From: Paraburkholderia madseniana
GTDB taxonomy: Bacteria > Pseudomonadota > Gammaproteobacteria > Burkholderiales > Burkholderiaceae
DNA length: 64,000 nucleotides
Direction: 5' to 3'
Assembly (NCBI RefSeq): GCF_009690905.1
Contig: NZ_VOSW01000037.1
Location: forward strand, 1-64,000
Under the pieces are notes generated by a model. It was not told the DNA's origin. It saw only the letters and a program-made list of their open reading frames with translations, and made no database searches. Within the stretch, counting starts at the first letter, position 1. Each line of letters opens with the position of its first letter. Below are positions 17,887 to 26,420 of the stretch, in pieces. The translations under genes and the position numbers were made by a program.

Positions 17887-18552
17887 GTGCTCGCCGACCG
17901 CCACTTTTTTGGAATACCCTGGATTATGTCGACGATTGAAGACCGCTACCTCGGTCGCCTCCACCAGTTAATTTCTGACGGGCGGCGCCAAATCCTCGGT
18001 TTGGTTGGTGCGCCGGGTGCGGGCAAATCAACACTGGCGCAAGCAATCCTTGATGCTTTTCCCGGAAAGGCAGTGGTTGTGCCGATGGACGGGTTTCATC
18101 TTGCGAATGTCGAACTCGCACGGCTCGGTCGCGCATCCCGCAAAGGTGCCGAAGATACGTTTGACAGTGCGGGGTATGTCGCACTTCTGAGGCGCCTGCG
18201 TGAGCAGCGTCACGACGAAACAATTTACGCTCCCACATTTCGCCGGGAAATTGAAGAACCCATCGCCGGCGCAATCCCTGTGGCGCCTGATATGCCGCTT
18301 GTAATCACTGAAGGGAATTACCTCCTTCTCGAGCATGGCCATTGGAAAGCTGCGCGACCGTTGCTCGACGAAGTTTGGTATGTCAACGTCGACCCAGACC
18401 TGCGACGGCAGCGTCTTGTTAGCCGGCATATTGGTTTCGGGCGGGACCAGGCTGCAGCAGAGCAGTGGGTTCAGAAAACTGACGAAGTGAACGCGACCTT
18501 GATTGATTTAACTAGAGAGCGTGCCGATCTTCAATTCCATTGGTCATCGTAA
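17887..18552 (+). CDS. FrcK/pantothenate-kinase-like sugar kinase (P-loop)
   Basis: A ~221 aa P-loop kinase. Walker A GAPGAGKST is near residue 42; then come PMDGFHLANVEL (a nucleoside/pantothenate-kinase DGFH motif), ITEGNYLLLE and RLVSRHIGFGRD, the lid Arg region. This is the family that includes FrcK of rhizobial fructose transport operons. It probably phosphorylates the epimerised sugar. GTG 17887 has GAGGA 8 bases upstream; ATG 17926 (MSTIEDRYLG) has weaker support but matches the usual family start, so the true start is uncertain. It follows the epimerase by ~100 bp and is likely last in the operon. Confidence 0.8.
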   Translation: MLADRHFFGIPWIMSTIEDRYLGRLHQLISDGRRQILGLVGAPGAGKSTLAQAILDAFPGKAVVVPMDGFHLANVELARLGRASRKGAEDTFDSAGYVALLRRLREQRHDETIYAPTFRREIEEPIAGAIPVAPDMPLVITEGNYLLLEHGHWKAARPLLDEVWYVNVDPDLRRQRLVSRHIGFGRDQAAAEQWVQKTDEVNATLIDLTRERADLQFHWSS

Positions 18553-18774
18553 GGCACATTGAGGGATTCTGGCACCCCACGAGGCGATGCATTATGCGTT
18601 GGTCTCCTCGAGTATCTATGGATTTCCGGTTGAACATTGATAAAACTTCACGATGGAATCAATCAAGCGCTGGTCGTCTCACTTACCCTCTACGCGGAAC
18701 TATTTGCAGCGACGGCGACCGTCTAAGCCGACTAGCGAAATTGTGACATCGGCCATTCTATTGAGGGGGCAAGC

Positions 18775-19281
18775 ATGTTCACAACCGACGAATTCGCGTA
18801 TTTCGCATATGGCTCAAACATGTCGGCACGCCGATTGGTCGCACGGGTGCCGTCCGCGAGGGTCGTCGCGTCAGGATTCGTAAGCGGATGCCGACTCGCG
18901 TTCGACAAGATCAGTAACGACGGGTCGGGCAAATGCGATTGCGAGAACACTGGGGTTGCTGGCGACAGAGTGTACGGCGTCATTTTCGGGGTGGCCTTTC
19001 GGGACCGTGTCGTGCTCGACAGGTTCGAAGGGGCCGGCGCCGGTTATGAACCTAAAACAGTACATGTTGAAACCAACGTTTGCGGCTTAGACGCGCTCAC
19101 ATACTTCGCCACGAAAAAACGTTTCGGCCTCACACCGTATCACTGGTACAAGCGGCATGTGCTCATCGGTGCACGGGAGGCAGGTCTTCCCGCCGACTAC
19201 ATTCGTGCCATCGAAGCGGTCGCTTCTGTTGACGACTCCCAGCAGTCAAGGGCCGAGAAGGAGGCACGTCTGTACGACTGA
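18775..19281 (+). CDS. Gamma-glutamylcyclotransferase-like (AIG2/GGCT fold) protein
   Basis: A 168 aa protein with the family signature YFAYGSNMS (residues 9-17). The conserved acidic position is in VLDRFEGAGAGYE (around residue 85), with later YHWYKRHVLIGA. Family members release 5-oxoproline from gamma-glutamyl amino acids or act on related gamma-glutamylamines; the substrate here is unknown. AGGGGGC lies upstream of ATG 18775. It is not obviously linked to the sugar operon. The surrounding DNA (18553-19702) is poorer in GC than its neighbours. Confidence 0.8.
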   Translation: MFTTDEFAYFAYGSNMSARRLVARVPSARVVASGFVSGCRLAFDKISNDGSGKCDCENTGVAGDRVYGVIFGVAFRDRVVLDRFEGAGAGYEPKTVHVETNVCGLDALTYFATKKRFGLTPYHWYKRHVLIGAREAGLPADYIRAIEAVASVDDSQQSRAEKEARLYD

Positions 19282-19702
19282 TTGAGTAAGGTCGCTAGGC
19301 CAGATGTTGTTCGCAACTGGTTTTTTTCAGACCAGCTTTGTTTGCGATGCTGAGAGCTAAGCCTTTGATTTTGCAACGGTCAGATTTGGCGCAGATATGA
19401 CTCTCTTGAATCCAATTGCCATTGTAACTATTGCAACGCCCTAGAAGACGCCATCCGCTCGGATGTTTGTTGTTGCGCTTGCGTGGCCATTGCGCAATCA
19501 AATCAGCCCGTTAGCGAGAATGGGACGAGAAGCCCTCCCAGTCGGGCCAGTTTGTTTTGCGAAAAGCTAGCCAGGACAGAATTGATTGCGATAGGACAGG
19601 TATTGTTTGCGAGCCACCACGAACTGGAAGTTCTGTTGGATGCGATACACCGGGTGGTAACATTTGTTGTCATTCTTATCGACCGTTCGCCCGGTATATC
19701 GC
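19282..19702. other. GC-poor intergenic stretch with an unassigned small ORF
   Basis: The composition is clearly lower in GC than flanking genes. A 68-codon ORF on the minus strand (19295-19501) contains four cysteines in a spaced arrangement and many basic residues. It does not resemble a shadow of any neighbour, but I do not recognise it and it lacks a good ribosome-binding site. It may be a relic of transferred DNA. A CTGGT/ACCAG hairpin with a T-rich loop lies near 19317-19335. Confidence 0.35.
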
Positions 19703-20557
19703 ATGCCAGACAGTTTTGACCAGCTCGCCGCCCTGATCCGGGCGCGCTTCTCCGAACTGAGTCCGCAGTTCCAGATGGGAGCAGGGTTCCTGCTCGATCA
19801 TCCCGATGAAGTCGCGGTCTCGTCGATGCGCAAAGTGGCCGAGCGCGCGCAGGTGCAGCCGGCTTCGCTGGTGCGTCTGTCGCAGCAACTGGGTTTTCCC
19901 GGCTGGAACGAGTTGCGCAACCTGTTCGTCGCGCGCGTGCGCACGCGGCCCGAGCCGCTCACCAGTCGCGCCCGTTCGCTCGTCAAATCGAAAGATGCGC
20001 TGGCCAGTGACCTGCTGGTCGCGCAACAACACAACCTTGAGGTCACCGCCGCGCATAACGGTCGCGTGATCGTGGAAGCCGCGCGTCTGTTGCGGCGCGC
20101 GCCGCATGTGCATGTAGCAGGCTTTCGCTCCTGTTATGCGGTGGCGTTTGGCCTTGTCTACGGCTACCGGCTGTTTCGTTCTTCGGTGTCGCTGCTCAAC
20201 GGCGAAGCTGGCACGCTCGAGATGCAACTGCGAACGGTCGCGCGTGACAGCGCCACCATCGTCATCAGCTTCGCGCCCTATTCAGTCGAAGCGGCACGCG
20301 TGGCCGAAGCCGCGCTAGAAAAGGGCAGCAAGCTGATTGCAATCACGGATAGCGCGGTTTCGCCGATCGCGTTGAATGCCGACAAGGTGCTGATTTTTTC
20401 GCACGAAAGCCCGTCGTTCTTTCCATCGCTGGTGGCGGCCACGGCGATTGCCGAATCGCTGGTCGCGCATCTGCTTGCGCTGGAAGGGGCGGGTGCCGTC
20501 GAGCAACTCGGCATCGCCGAGCAGTCGCTGCATGAAAAGGGCGCGTACGTACCTTGA
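19703..20557 (+). CDS. MurR/RpiR-family transcriptional regulator
   Basis: A 284 aa regulator. The N-terminal HTH_6 domain (about 1-85) has VAVSSMRKVAERAQVQPASL followed by VRLSQQLGFPGWNELR. The C-terminal SIS sugar-isomerase-type sensing domain (about 115-260) contains VHVAGFRSCYAVAFG and TIVISFAPYSVE. RpiR members sense phosphosugars or other small ligands. ATG 19703 (MPDSFDQL) is the usual family start; TTG 19664 is an upstream alternative. It precedes the damaged acyltransferase/aminotransferase genes, which were presumably its targets. Confidence 0.88.
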   Translation: MPDSFDQLAALIRARFSELSPQFQMGAGFLLDHPDEVAVSSMRKVAERAQVQPASLVRLSQQLGFPGWNELRNLFVARVRTRPEPLTSRARSLVKSKDALASDLLVAQQHNLEVTAAHNGRVIVEAARLLRRAPHVHVAGFRSCYAVAFGLVYGYRLFRSSVSLLNGEAGTLEMQLRTVARDSATIVISFAPYSVEAARVAEAALEKGSKLIAITDSAVSPIALNADKVLIFSHESPSFFPSLVAATAIAESLVAHLLALEGAGAVEQLGIAEQSLHEKGAYVP

Positions 20558-20590
20558 AGTTTTTCCTCTGAACTAGGCAGCAGCGTGTCA

Positions 20591-20611
20591 CGGAGCGCAG
20601 ATGCTCCGTTT
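20591..20611 (+). terminator. Probable intrinsic terminator after the rpiR-type gene
   Basis: The stem CGGAGC / GCTCCG (20591-20596 with 20603-20608, 6-base loop) is followed by TTTACTT. It is modest in strength but well placed 34 bp after the stop codon. Confidence 0.55.
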
Positions 20612-20676
20612 ACTTCATCGTCACATTGTTTTGCAACAACTGTTGTTTATAAGTATAAATGCGTACCAATTGTTGA

Positions 20677-20812
20677 ATGGATGCGAGCCGTGGTGTCGAA
20701 GCAGAATTTAAGCCATCTTTCAGATGGGCGGTGAGCCGTATGACATCGGTTACCGGCTGGGTGAACTCGCCAGACCGGTGTTCGCCGAATACATGGAGCA
20801 AAGCAGCCACTG
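20677..20812 (+). pseudogene. Remnant of a C45-type (isopenicillin acyltransferase-like) peptidase gene
   Basis: A short stretch encodes GEPYDIGYRLGELARPVFAE, the typical N-terminus of C45 autoproteolytic acyltransferases, in the frame starting at ATG 20724. The first codons appear instead in the frame of ATG 20677 (MDASRGVEAEFKP). This suggests a one-base loss near 20713-20718. After about 40 residues the sequence runs directly into the aminotransferase coding region, so the rest of a gene that is normally ~350 codons is missing. Identification rests on my recollection of the family's first residues. Confidence 0.6.
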
Positions 20813-20815
20813 CCG

Positions 20816-21811
20816 GTGGCTATCGCCGGCGACGGCATCGAGATCATCGATTCCACCGGCAAGCGCTATATCGATGCCTCGGGCGGCGCAGCCGTCTCGT
20901 GCCTCGGCCACAGCAACCAGCGTGTGATCGACGCGATCAAGCGGCATGCGCAGCAATTGCCGTATGCGCACACGTCGTTCTTCACCACCCTGGTCGCCGA
21001 GGAACTCGCCGACCGCCTGGTGGCGAGCGCACCGCAAGGGCTCGAACACGTGTACTTCGTGTCGGGCGGTTCGGAAGCGATGGAGGCGGCGCTGAAACTG
21101 GCGCGGCAGTATTTTGTGGAGAAGGGCGAGTTGCAGCGCCGTCATTTCATCGCGCGTCGCCAGAGCTATCACGGCAACACGCTGGGCGCGCTGGCGATCG
21201 GCGGCAATGCGTGGCGGCGCGAGCCTTTTCTGCCGATTCTGATCGAAGCGCATCACGTGAGCCCGTGTTACGCGTATCGCGAGCAGCGCATCGACGAAAC
21301 CGAAGAGCAGTTCGCGCAGCGTCTCGCGGATGAACTCGAACAGAAGATTCTCGAACTCGGCGCTGACACGGTAGCCGCATTCGTTGCGGAAACGGTGGTG
21401 GGCGCAACGGCCGGCGCCGTGCCGCCGGTGCGCGAATACTTCCGCAAGATCCGCGCGGTGTGCGATCGGTACGGCGTGCTGCTGATCCTCGACGAGATCA
21501 TGTCGGGCATGGGCCGCACAGGCTACGTGTATGCGTGTGAAGAAGACGGCGTTGCGCCGGACATCCTCACGATCGCCAAGGGGCTCGGCGCCGGCTATCA
21601 ACCGATCGACGCGCAGCTGAAACTGCACGCGGCGATCCGGCGCGAAGCGTTCGTGCGTGGTTTGATGGTGTATCCGATGGGTGGCACGGTCGACGGCAAG
21701 ATCGGCGATCATGTGCTGCTGGCGCCGCCGTTCATCTGCACGGCGCGCGACATCGACGGGATCGTCGGCCGGTTGAGCGATGCGATCGAAGGCGCGTTGA
21801 CCGCCATCTGA
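20816..21811 (+). pseudogene. Class III (PLP) aminotransferase with internal deletion
   Basis: The reading frame encodes a fold type I, class III aminotransferase: SGGSEAMEAALKLARQYF, the YHGNTLGALAIGG region, LLILDEIMSGMGRTGY with the PLP-binding Asp, and TIAKGLGAGYQPI with the Schiff-base Lys. Immediately after YQPI the sequence jumps to DAQLKLHAAIRREAF, near the C-terminus of full-length relatives (~440 aa). About 100 residues are lost, including the HGHTYxGH-type segment whose Thr contacts the cofactor phosphate. The N-terminus is also abnormal: an in-frame TGA at 20762 and only a GTG at 20816. The product is probably inactive. Confidence 0.75.
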
Positions 21812-21839
21812 CACCCTTTCCCTTTCAGCGAGATCCGCG

Positions 21840-22394
21840 ATGACCGAGCGTTTGCCTCACTTCGAACTATCTGAAGCCACAGCCGAGCAAAAGGCCGTAC
21901 TCGACGAGATTCTGTCCGGTCCACGCGGCAATCTGAACGGGCCGTTTCTGGGCTGGATTCATAGTCCGGAGCTGGCGCAGCAGGCGCAGCGACTCGGCGC
22001 GTTCTGCCGCTATCGCACCGGCTTGCCGCTGCGCCTGTCGGAGCTGGCGATTCTGGTGACCGCGGCGCGCTGGCAGGCGCAGGCCGAGTGGTATATCCAC
22101 TATCCGATCGCTCTCGATGCCGGGGTAGCCGAAGCGGATGCCGAGGCGATCCGACAGGGTCATCAGCCTTCCTTCGCGGATGCCGATGACGCATTGATCC
22201 ATGACTTCGCGAGCGAACTGTACGATACCAAACGGGTGTCGGATGTCACCTATAGAAAGGCGGTCGGGCGCTTCGGCCACCAGGTCGTGATCAACCTGGT
22301 GGGCTTGCTCGGCTATTACGCCCTAGTGGCGATGACACTGAACGTGTTCGACATGCGCGCAGTGGGGCAGGAGAGTTTGCCGTTCGCGGAGTAG
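21840..22394 (+). CDS. Carboxymuconolactone decarboxylase (CMD) family protein
   Basis: A 184 aa all-helical CMD/AhpD-fold protein. RLSELAILVTAARWQAQAEWYIH is the conserved helix that carries the catalytic Glu in decarboxylases. It lacks the AhpD CxxC pair, so thiol peroxidase activity is unlikely. The late segment FGHQVVINLVGLLGYYALVAMTLN is the typical C-terminal helix. A GCGAGATC sequence precedes ATG 21840. It lies 28 bp after the broken aminotransferase and was presumably in its operon; function unknown. Confidence 0.82.
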   Translation: MTERLPHFELSEATAEQKAVLDEILSGPRGNLNGPFLGWIHSPELAQQAQRLGAFCRYRTGLPLRLSELAILVTAARWQAQAEWYIHYPIALDAGVAEADAEAIRQGHQPSFADADDALIHDFASELYDTKRVSDVTYRKAVGRFGHQVVINLVGLLGYYALVAMTLNVFDMRAVGQESLPFAE

Positions 22395-22674
22395 CGACTG
22401 CGCGCTGCGTCTGCTGCACGCACTGCTGCACGGACTGTGACGCGCATCGGCGAACCGTATCCCGGCGTCGTCACGACACTGGCACACGGAAGCGCCTATG
22501 ATGAAGTTCGGTCCACGCCCGCACCTCTTGCGCCGCGCGGCACGCCCCGAAGGCATACCCCTCGGGGCACTCGCGACCGATGCCGATACTACGAATACCC
22601 GGGCTGGACCGTTGTGGGCGGCATCACGTAGGGTTGAGGAGCGGTGCGAAGCAGGGCACAAACAGGAGAGAGCG

Positions 22675-23100
22675 ATGAAGCGCAAGGCATCAGCAGTCTG
22701 GCAAGGCGGCCTGCAAGACGGCAAGGGCTCGATTTCCACCGACAGCGGCGTCCTCAAGGACACCCAATACTCGTTTGCCACGCGCTTCGCGGACGGCATC
22801 GGCACGAATCCGGAAGAGCTGATTGCGGCTGCGCACGCGGGTTGTTTCTCGATGGCGCTATCGGCCGAACTGAGCAAGGCGGGCATCAAGCCTGAACGTA
22901 TCGGCACCACGGCAACCGTCACGCTCGACAAGGACGGCGGCGGCTTTTCGATTACCGCGGTGCATCTGGATGTGGCCGTGAAAATTCCCGGTGGCGACAA
23001 AGCGGCGTTCGAGAAGGCGACCGCGGACGCCAAGGCGGGCTGCCCGGTTTCCAAGGTACTGAACGCCACCATTACGATGGACGCGAAGCTCGAAACCTGA
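22675..23100 (+). CDS. OsmC-family peroxiredoxin
   Basis: A 141 aa OsmC/Ohr protein that reduces organic hydroperoxides through a two-cysteine mechanism. The peroxidatic Cys is in AAHAGCFSMALSAEL (about 61) and the resolving Cys in AKAGCPVSKVLNA (about 126). The early Arg/Glu-bearing segment TRFADGIGTNPEELIA is typical. AGGAGAGAG precedes ATG 22675; the frame extends to 22498 but that leader is not OsmC-like. Stand-alone; the 280 bp upstream gap probably holds its promoter. Confidence 0.92.
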   Translation: MKRKASAVWQGGLQDGKGSISTDSGVLKDTQYSFATRFADGIGTNPEELIAAAHAGCFSMALSAELSKAGIKPERIGTTATVTLDKDGGGFSITAVHLDVAVKIPGGDKAAFEKATADAKAGCPVSKVLNATITMDAKLET

Positions 23101-23281
23101 GCGCGCGGTTCATCTATTGCGGACAGATGAAGGGCTGGCTGGCGGGGGTAGCCGGACCGCCGGCTGCCACTCTCCGTTCATTTCCTTCATTTGCTGCTTA
23201 TTTGCCATTTAACGAACGCACAACGACGATCCGGCAGCGCGTGGGCGCAAACGCCGGTCGCCGTCTTCAATGGGACCGTCG

Positions 23282-24124
23282 ATGACAACGCAAACCGAAA
23301 AAGCACGGCAATTCCAGTCATATCACGCAGCGGGCGAGGCCTTCATCATCCCGAATCCCTGGGACATCGGTACCGCGCGGCTGCTCGCGCTGACCGGCTT
23401 CAAGGCGCTCGCCACCAGCAGCGCAGGCTATGCTTTTTCGCGTGGCCTGCCGGATAACGCCATCGGCCGCGCGCAGATGATGGTGCATCTTGCCGAAATC
23501 GCGGGTGCGACCGATTTGCCGGTCAGCGCTGATCTGGAAAACGGTTTCGGCGACGCCCCGGAAGACTGCGCCGAGACGATCATGCAGGCCGCGGCTGCGG
23601 GTGTGGTCGGCGGTTCGATCGAGGATGCAACCGGTCGTGCGGACGAGCCGATCTACCCGTTCGAGGCTGCCGTGGAGCGCGTGCGCGCGGCAGTCGTCGC
23701 GGCGCGTGCTCTGCCGTTTCCCTTCACGCTGACGGCGCGAGCCGAGAACTACCTCGTTGGTCGGCCCGATCTGGACGATACGATCCGGCGTCTGCAGGCT
23801 TACCAGGAGGCTGGGGCGGATGTGCTTTATGCGCCCGGCCTGAAGACGCGCGAAGAGATCGCCACCGTGGTCAGCTCGCTCGACCGGCCGGTCAATGTGC
23901 TAATGGGCTTGCAGGGCGTCCTGCTCAGTTTCGAGGACCTGCAGGCGCTGGGTGTGCGGCGTGTCAGTGTGGGCGGCTCGTTGGCGCGCGCGGCGTTGGG
24001 TGCGTTTCTCCGTGCCGCGCACGAAATGCGCGATCACGGCACCTTCAACTACACGAAAGAGGCCGCCAGCGGCAACGAGATCAACCAGCTCTTCACGAGC
24101 GCTGCGCAGAAGTGGGGCAAATAG
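23282..24124 (+). CDS. Isocitrate lyase/PEP mutase superfamily protein
   Basis: A 280 aa TIM-barrel lyase of the PEP mutase/isocitrate lyase superfamily. The N-terminal FIIPNPWDIGTARLLAL and ATSSAGYAFSRGLPD lead to LPVSADLENGFGD, the Mg2+-binding Asp/Glu segment. GGSIEDATG and FTLTARAENYLVGRPDLDDTI follow. It lacks the KKCGH catalytic signature of true isocitrate or methylisocitrate lyases, so it more likely acts as an oxaloacetate-type decarboxylase or a related C-C lyase. ATG 23282 is preferred; 23270 is a nearby alternative. It is upstream of the tetR/MFS pair but probably independent. Confidence 0.85.
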   Translation: MTTQTEKARQFQSYHAAGEAFIIPNPWDIGTARLLALTGFKALATSSAGYAFSRGLPDNAIGRAQMMVHLAEIAGATDLPVSADLENGFGDAPEDCAETIMQAAAAGVVGGSIEDATGRADEPIYPFEAAVERVRAAVVAARALPFPFTLTARAENYLVGRPDLDDTIRRLQAYQEAGADVLYAPGLKTREEIATVVSSLDRPVNVLMGLQGVLLSFEDLQALGVRRVSVGGSLARAALGAFLRAAHEMRDHGTFNYTKEAASGNEINQLFTSAAQKWGK

Positions 24125-24159
24125 ACGGTCGTGCCCGTTTCGAATCTCGCCTTGCTTTC

Positions 24160-24178
24160 TTGAACGGTTGGTCATAAT
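24160..24178. promoter_or_regulatory. Putative TetR operator upstream of tetR
   Basis: TTGAACGGTTGGTCATAAT lies just before the tetR start. The same pattern, TTGAACG-N3-GGTCAT, occurs at 24844 in front of the MFS gene, which suggests a shared regulator, most simply this TetR protein. Confidence 0.6.
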
Positions 24179-24187
24179 ATCCGTCGG

Positions 24188-24826
24188 ATGAAGCAATCTG
24201 GCAATTCGAAACAATTCGCGAAAAAAGAGGGTGAGGCCTGCCCTCGCGGGCGGCCGCGCGAGTTCGACACGGACACCGTCTTAACGAGCGCGAGCCAGGT
24301 TTTCTGGAATCACGGCTACCACGCCACCTCGATCGACGACCTCTGCAAGGCTACCGGCCTGTTGCGAGGCAGTCTGTACGGCGTATTCGGCGACAAGCAC
24401 GGCATCATGCTCGCCGCGCTCGATCACTACGCGGAAGGTTCGGTCGCCCGGTTGGCCGAACGGTTGAACGCACCGGTGTCGGCGGAAGAGGCACTGCGCA
24501 ACGCTTTGCTGCATTACGCCCGGGTCGCGTGCGCGCTGACCGGCGAGCGTAGCTGCTTCATCACCAACACCACGCTGGAGATGCAACCCGGGGACGAGGA
24601 ACTGCGTACCCGCGTCGCGGCGATTCAACGCCGCATGGCGACGTTGCTGGCGGCCTCGGTGATTCGCGGCCAGGCGAGCGGCGCGTTCAATTCCACGCTC
24701 GACGAAAAAGCCGTCGGCGATTTCCTCCTGTGCGTGATGCAAGGACTGCGCGTATTGGGGCGAGTCGCCCACAAGGAAGATGCGCTGATCGGAATCGTGG
24801 ACGTCGCCATGCGCGCGCTCGTCTAA
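24188..24826 (+). CDS. TetR-family regulator of the adjacent exporter
   Basis: A 212 aa regulator. The HTH covers about residues 27-73: FDTDTVLTSASQVFWNHGYHA, then TSIDDLCKATGLLRGSLYGVFGDK. The C-terminal ligand-binding domain includes CFITNTTLEMQPGDEELR, a pattern frequent in TetR members that control exporters or oxidoreductases. An N-terminal basic tail (KQFAKKEGEACPRGRPRE) precedes the HTH. It ends 31 bp before the DHA2 exporter on the same strand, and both share a promoter motif, so it probably represses itself and the exporter. Confidence 0.9.
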   Translation: MKQSGNSKQFAKKEGEACPRGRPREFDTDTVLTSASQVFWNHGYHATSIDDLCKATGLLRGSLYGVFGDKHGIMLAALDHYAEGSVARLAERLNAPVSAEEALRNALLHYARVACALTGERSCFITNTTLEMQPGDEELRTRVAAIQRRMATLLAASVIRGQASGAFNSTLDEKAVGDFLLCVMQGLRVLGRVAHKEDALIGIVDVAMRALV

Positions 24827-24843
24827 TTTTTTTTACCTAATTT

Positions 24844-24862
24844 TTGAACGAACGGTCATGAA
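24844..24862. promoter_or_regulatory. Putative TetR operator overlapping the MFS start
   Basis: TTGAACGAACGGTCATGAA repeats the motif found at 24160 and overlaps the ATG at 24858. Binding here would block initiation at the MFS gene. It follows a T-rich stretch (eight Ts at 24830-24837) that could also serve as a weak termination or promoter element. Confidence 0.6.
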
Positions 24863-26420
24863 TAGAGACCCGATCAAGTCCGCTCCGGCGGCATTTGCTG
24901 GACCGGTAGGCGGAGCCGCCGCCGCTTGCCCAGGCGTCGGTGCGGTGGCCGCCAGCGAAGTTGCCACAGGTACGACGGCCACCAGTGCCGGGAAGGCTGC
25001 GTCCGGCTTCGAGCGCCAGGGGCTCGCGCTCGCTGTGCTGTTCGTCGGCGCCTTCCTCGCACCGCTCGACTATTTCATCGTCAACCTCGCGCTGCCGTCG
25101 ATTCACACCGACCTGAACGCCACCGACGCGCAATTGCAACTCGTGGTGTCCGCCTACGCATCCGCTTATGCCGTGCTGCTGATCACGGGCGGGCGTCTCG
25201 GTGATCTGTTTGGCCGGCGCCGCATGTTCATGACGGGCATGGCGGCCTTCGTGGTCGCCTCCGCGCTGTGCGGCTTCGCCACCAGTGGCCACATGCTGGT
25301 GATCTCGCGGATCGTGCAGGGCATCGCCGCCGCGGTCATGGCGCCGCAAGTGCTCGCGACCATCCGTGCGGTCGTGCCGCTGCATCGGCAGACCAAGGTC
25401 ATGAGCCTCTATGGTTTCGTGTTCGGGCTTTCGTCGATCGTCGGGCAACTAGGCGGCGGCGCGCTGATCACCTATCACCCGTTCGGGCTCGACTGGCGCA
25501 TCATCTTTCTGATCAACATTCCGATCGGCATCGTGGCCTTCATCGGCACATGGAAGTTCGTGCCGGAAAATCAGCCGGCCACGAACACCGGCATCGACCT
25601 GAAGGGCGTCGCGCTGCTCTCGATGGTGCTGCTGCTGGTCATCTATCCGATGACGCACGGCCGTGAAGCCGGCTGGCCGACGTGGACCTTCGTGATGTTC
25701 GCGCTGGCAGTCCCCGTATTCGCGCTATTCGTGGCGACCGAGCGGCGCGTCGAGCGCGGCGGCGGCCATCCTCTGGTGGATCTGCAATTGTTCCGCAACC
25801 CGGCCTTCGCACTGGGCCTCGTGCTCGCGTTCCTGTTCTATTGCAACAGCGCGTTTTTCCTGACCTATGGGATCTTCCTGCAAACCGGTTTGCACTGGAC
25901 GCCGCTCGCTTCGGGTATGGCCATCATGCCGTTCGCGATCGGCTTCGTGGTCGGGCCGCTGACGTCGCCGGCGGTGGTCAAGCGCATCGGCGGTCACGTG
26001 CTGGCGCTCGGCTTCTCGATGATGACCGTCGGCTTCACGGTCACCGGCTGGTCCGCGACCCATGCCGCTACGCCTGATCTGTTGTTCTACTGCGGACTGG
26101 TGTGCGCGGGCGTCGGTCACGGTCTGCTCCTGCCGTCGATCATGCGCATCGTGCTGCTGGAAGTCGTGCCGGAGAAGGCCGGGCTTGCCTCGGGCGTGGT
26201 GTCGTCGACTTTGCAGATCGGCTCGGCGTTCGGCACGGCGGCCATCAGCGGTGCGTTTTTCGGTGTGATCGGCGGCCGCGAGACACCGGCTGCCTATGCG
26301 CACGCGTTCCAGTACAGCCTCGCGATCAACGCGTGTCTGATGTTTGTGTGTATCGGTTTGAGCGTGCTGCTCGTGCGGCATCAACAACTCGCACTGCGCC
26401 GGGCTGCCCAGCCGGTTTGA
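24858..26420 (+). CDS. DHA2-family MFS drug exporter (EmrB/QacA-like)
   Basis: A 520 aa, 14-TM proton-driven multidrug exporter. The Ala/Gly-rich N-terminal tail (about 1-50) precedes TM1, LFVGAFLAPLDYFIVNLALPSI, with the family's D-x3-V/N motif. ITGGRLGDLFGRRRMFM is motif A, RIVQGIAAAVMAPQVL is motif B, and a GxxxGPxxGG-like motif C appears as GLSSIVGQLGGGALI. ATG 24858 overlaps the operator-like motif and has no good SD; an internal start is possible because the first 50 residues are low complexity. Likely under control of the adjacent TetR. Confidence 0.9.
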   Translation: MNRDPIKSAPAAFAGPVGGAAAACPGVGAVAASEVATGTTATSAGKAASGFERQGLALAVLFVGAFLAPLDYFIVNLALPSIHTDLNATDAQLQLVVSAYASAYAVLLITGGRLGDLFGRRRMFMTGMAAFVVASALCGFATSGHMLVISRIVQGIAAAVMAPQVLATIRAVVPLHRQTKVMSLYGFVFGLSSIVGQLGGGALITYHPFGLDWRIIFLINIPIGIVAFIGTWKFVPENQPATNTGIDLKGVALLSMVLLLVIYPMTHGREAGWPTWTFVMFALAVPVFALFVATERRVERGGGHPLVDLQLFRNPAFALGLVLAFLFYCNSAFFLTYGIFLQTGLHWTPLASGMAIMPFAIGFVVGPLTSPAVVKRIGGHVLALGFSMMTVGFTVTGWSATHAATPDLLFYCGLVCAGVGHGLLLPSIMRIVLLEVVPEKAGLASGVVSSTLQIGSAFGTAAISGAFFGVIGGRETPAAYAHAFQYSLAINACLMFVCIGLSVLLVRHQQLALRRAAQPV

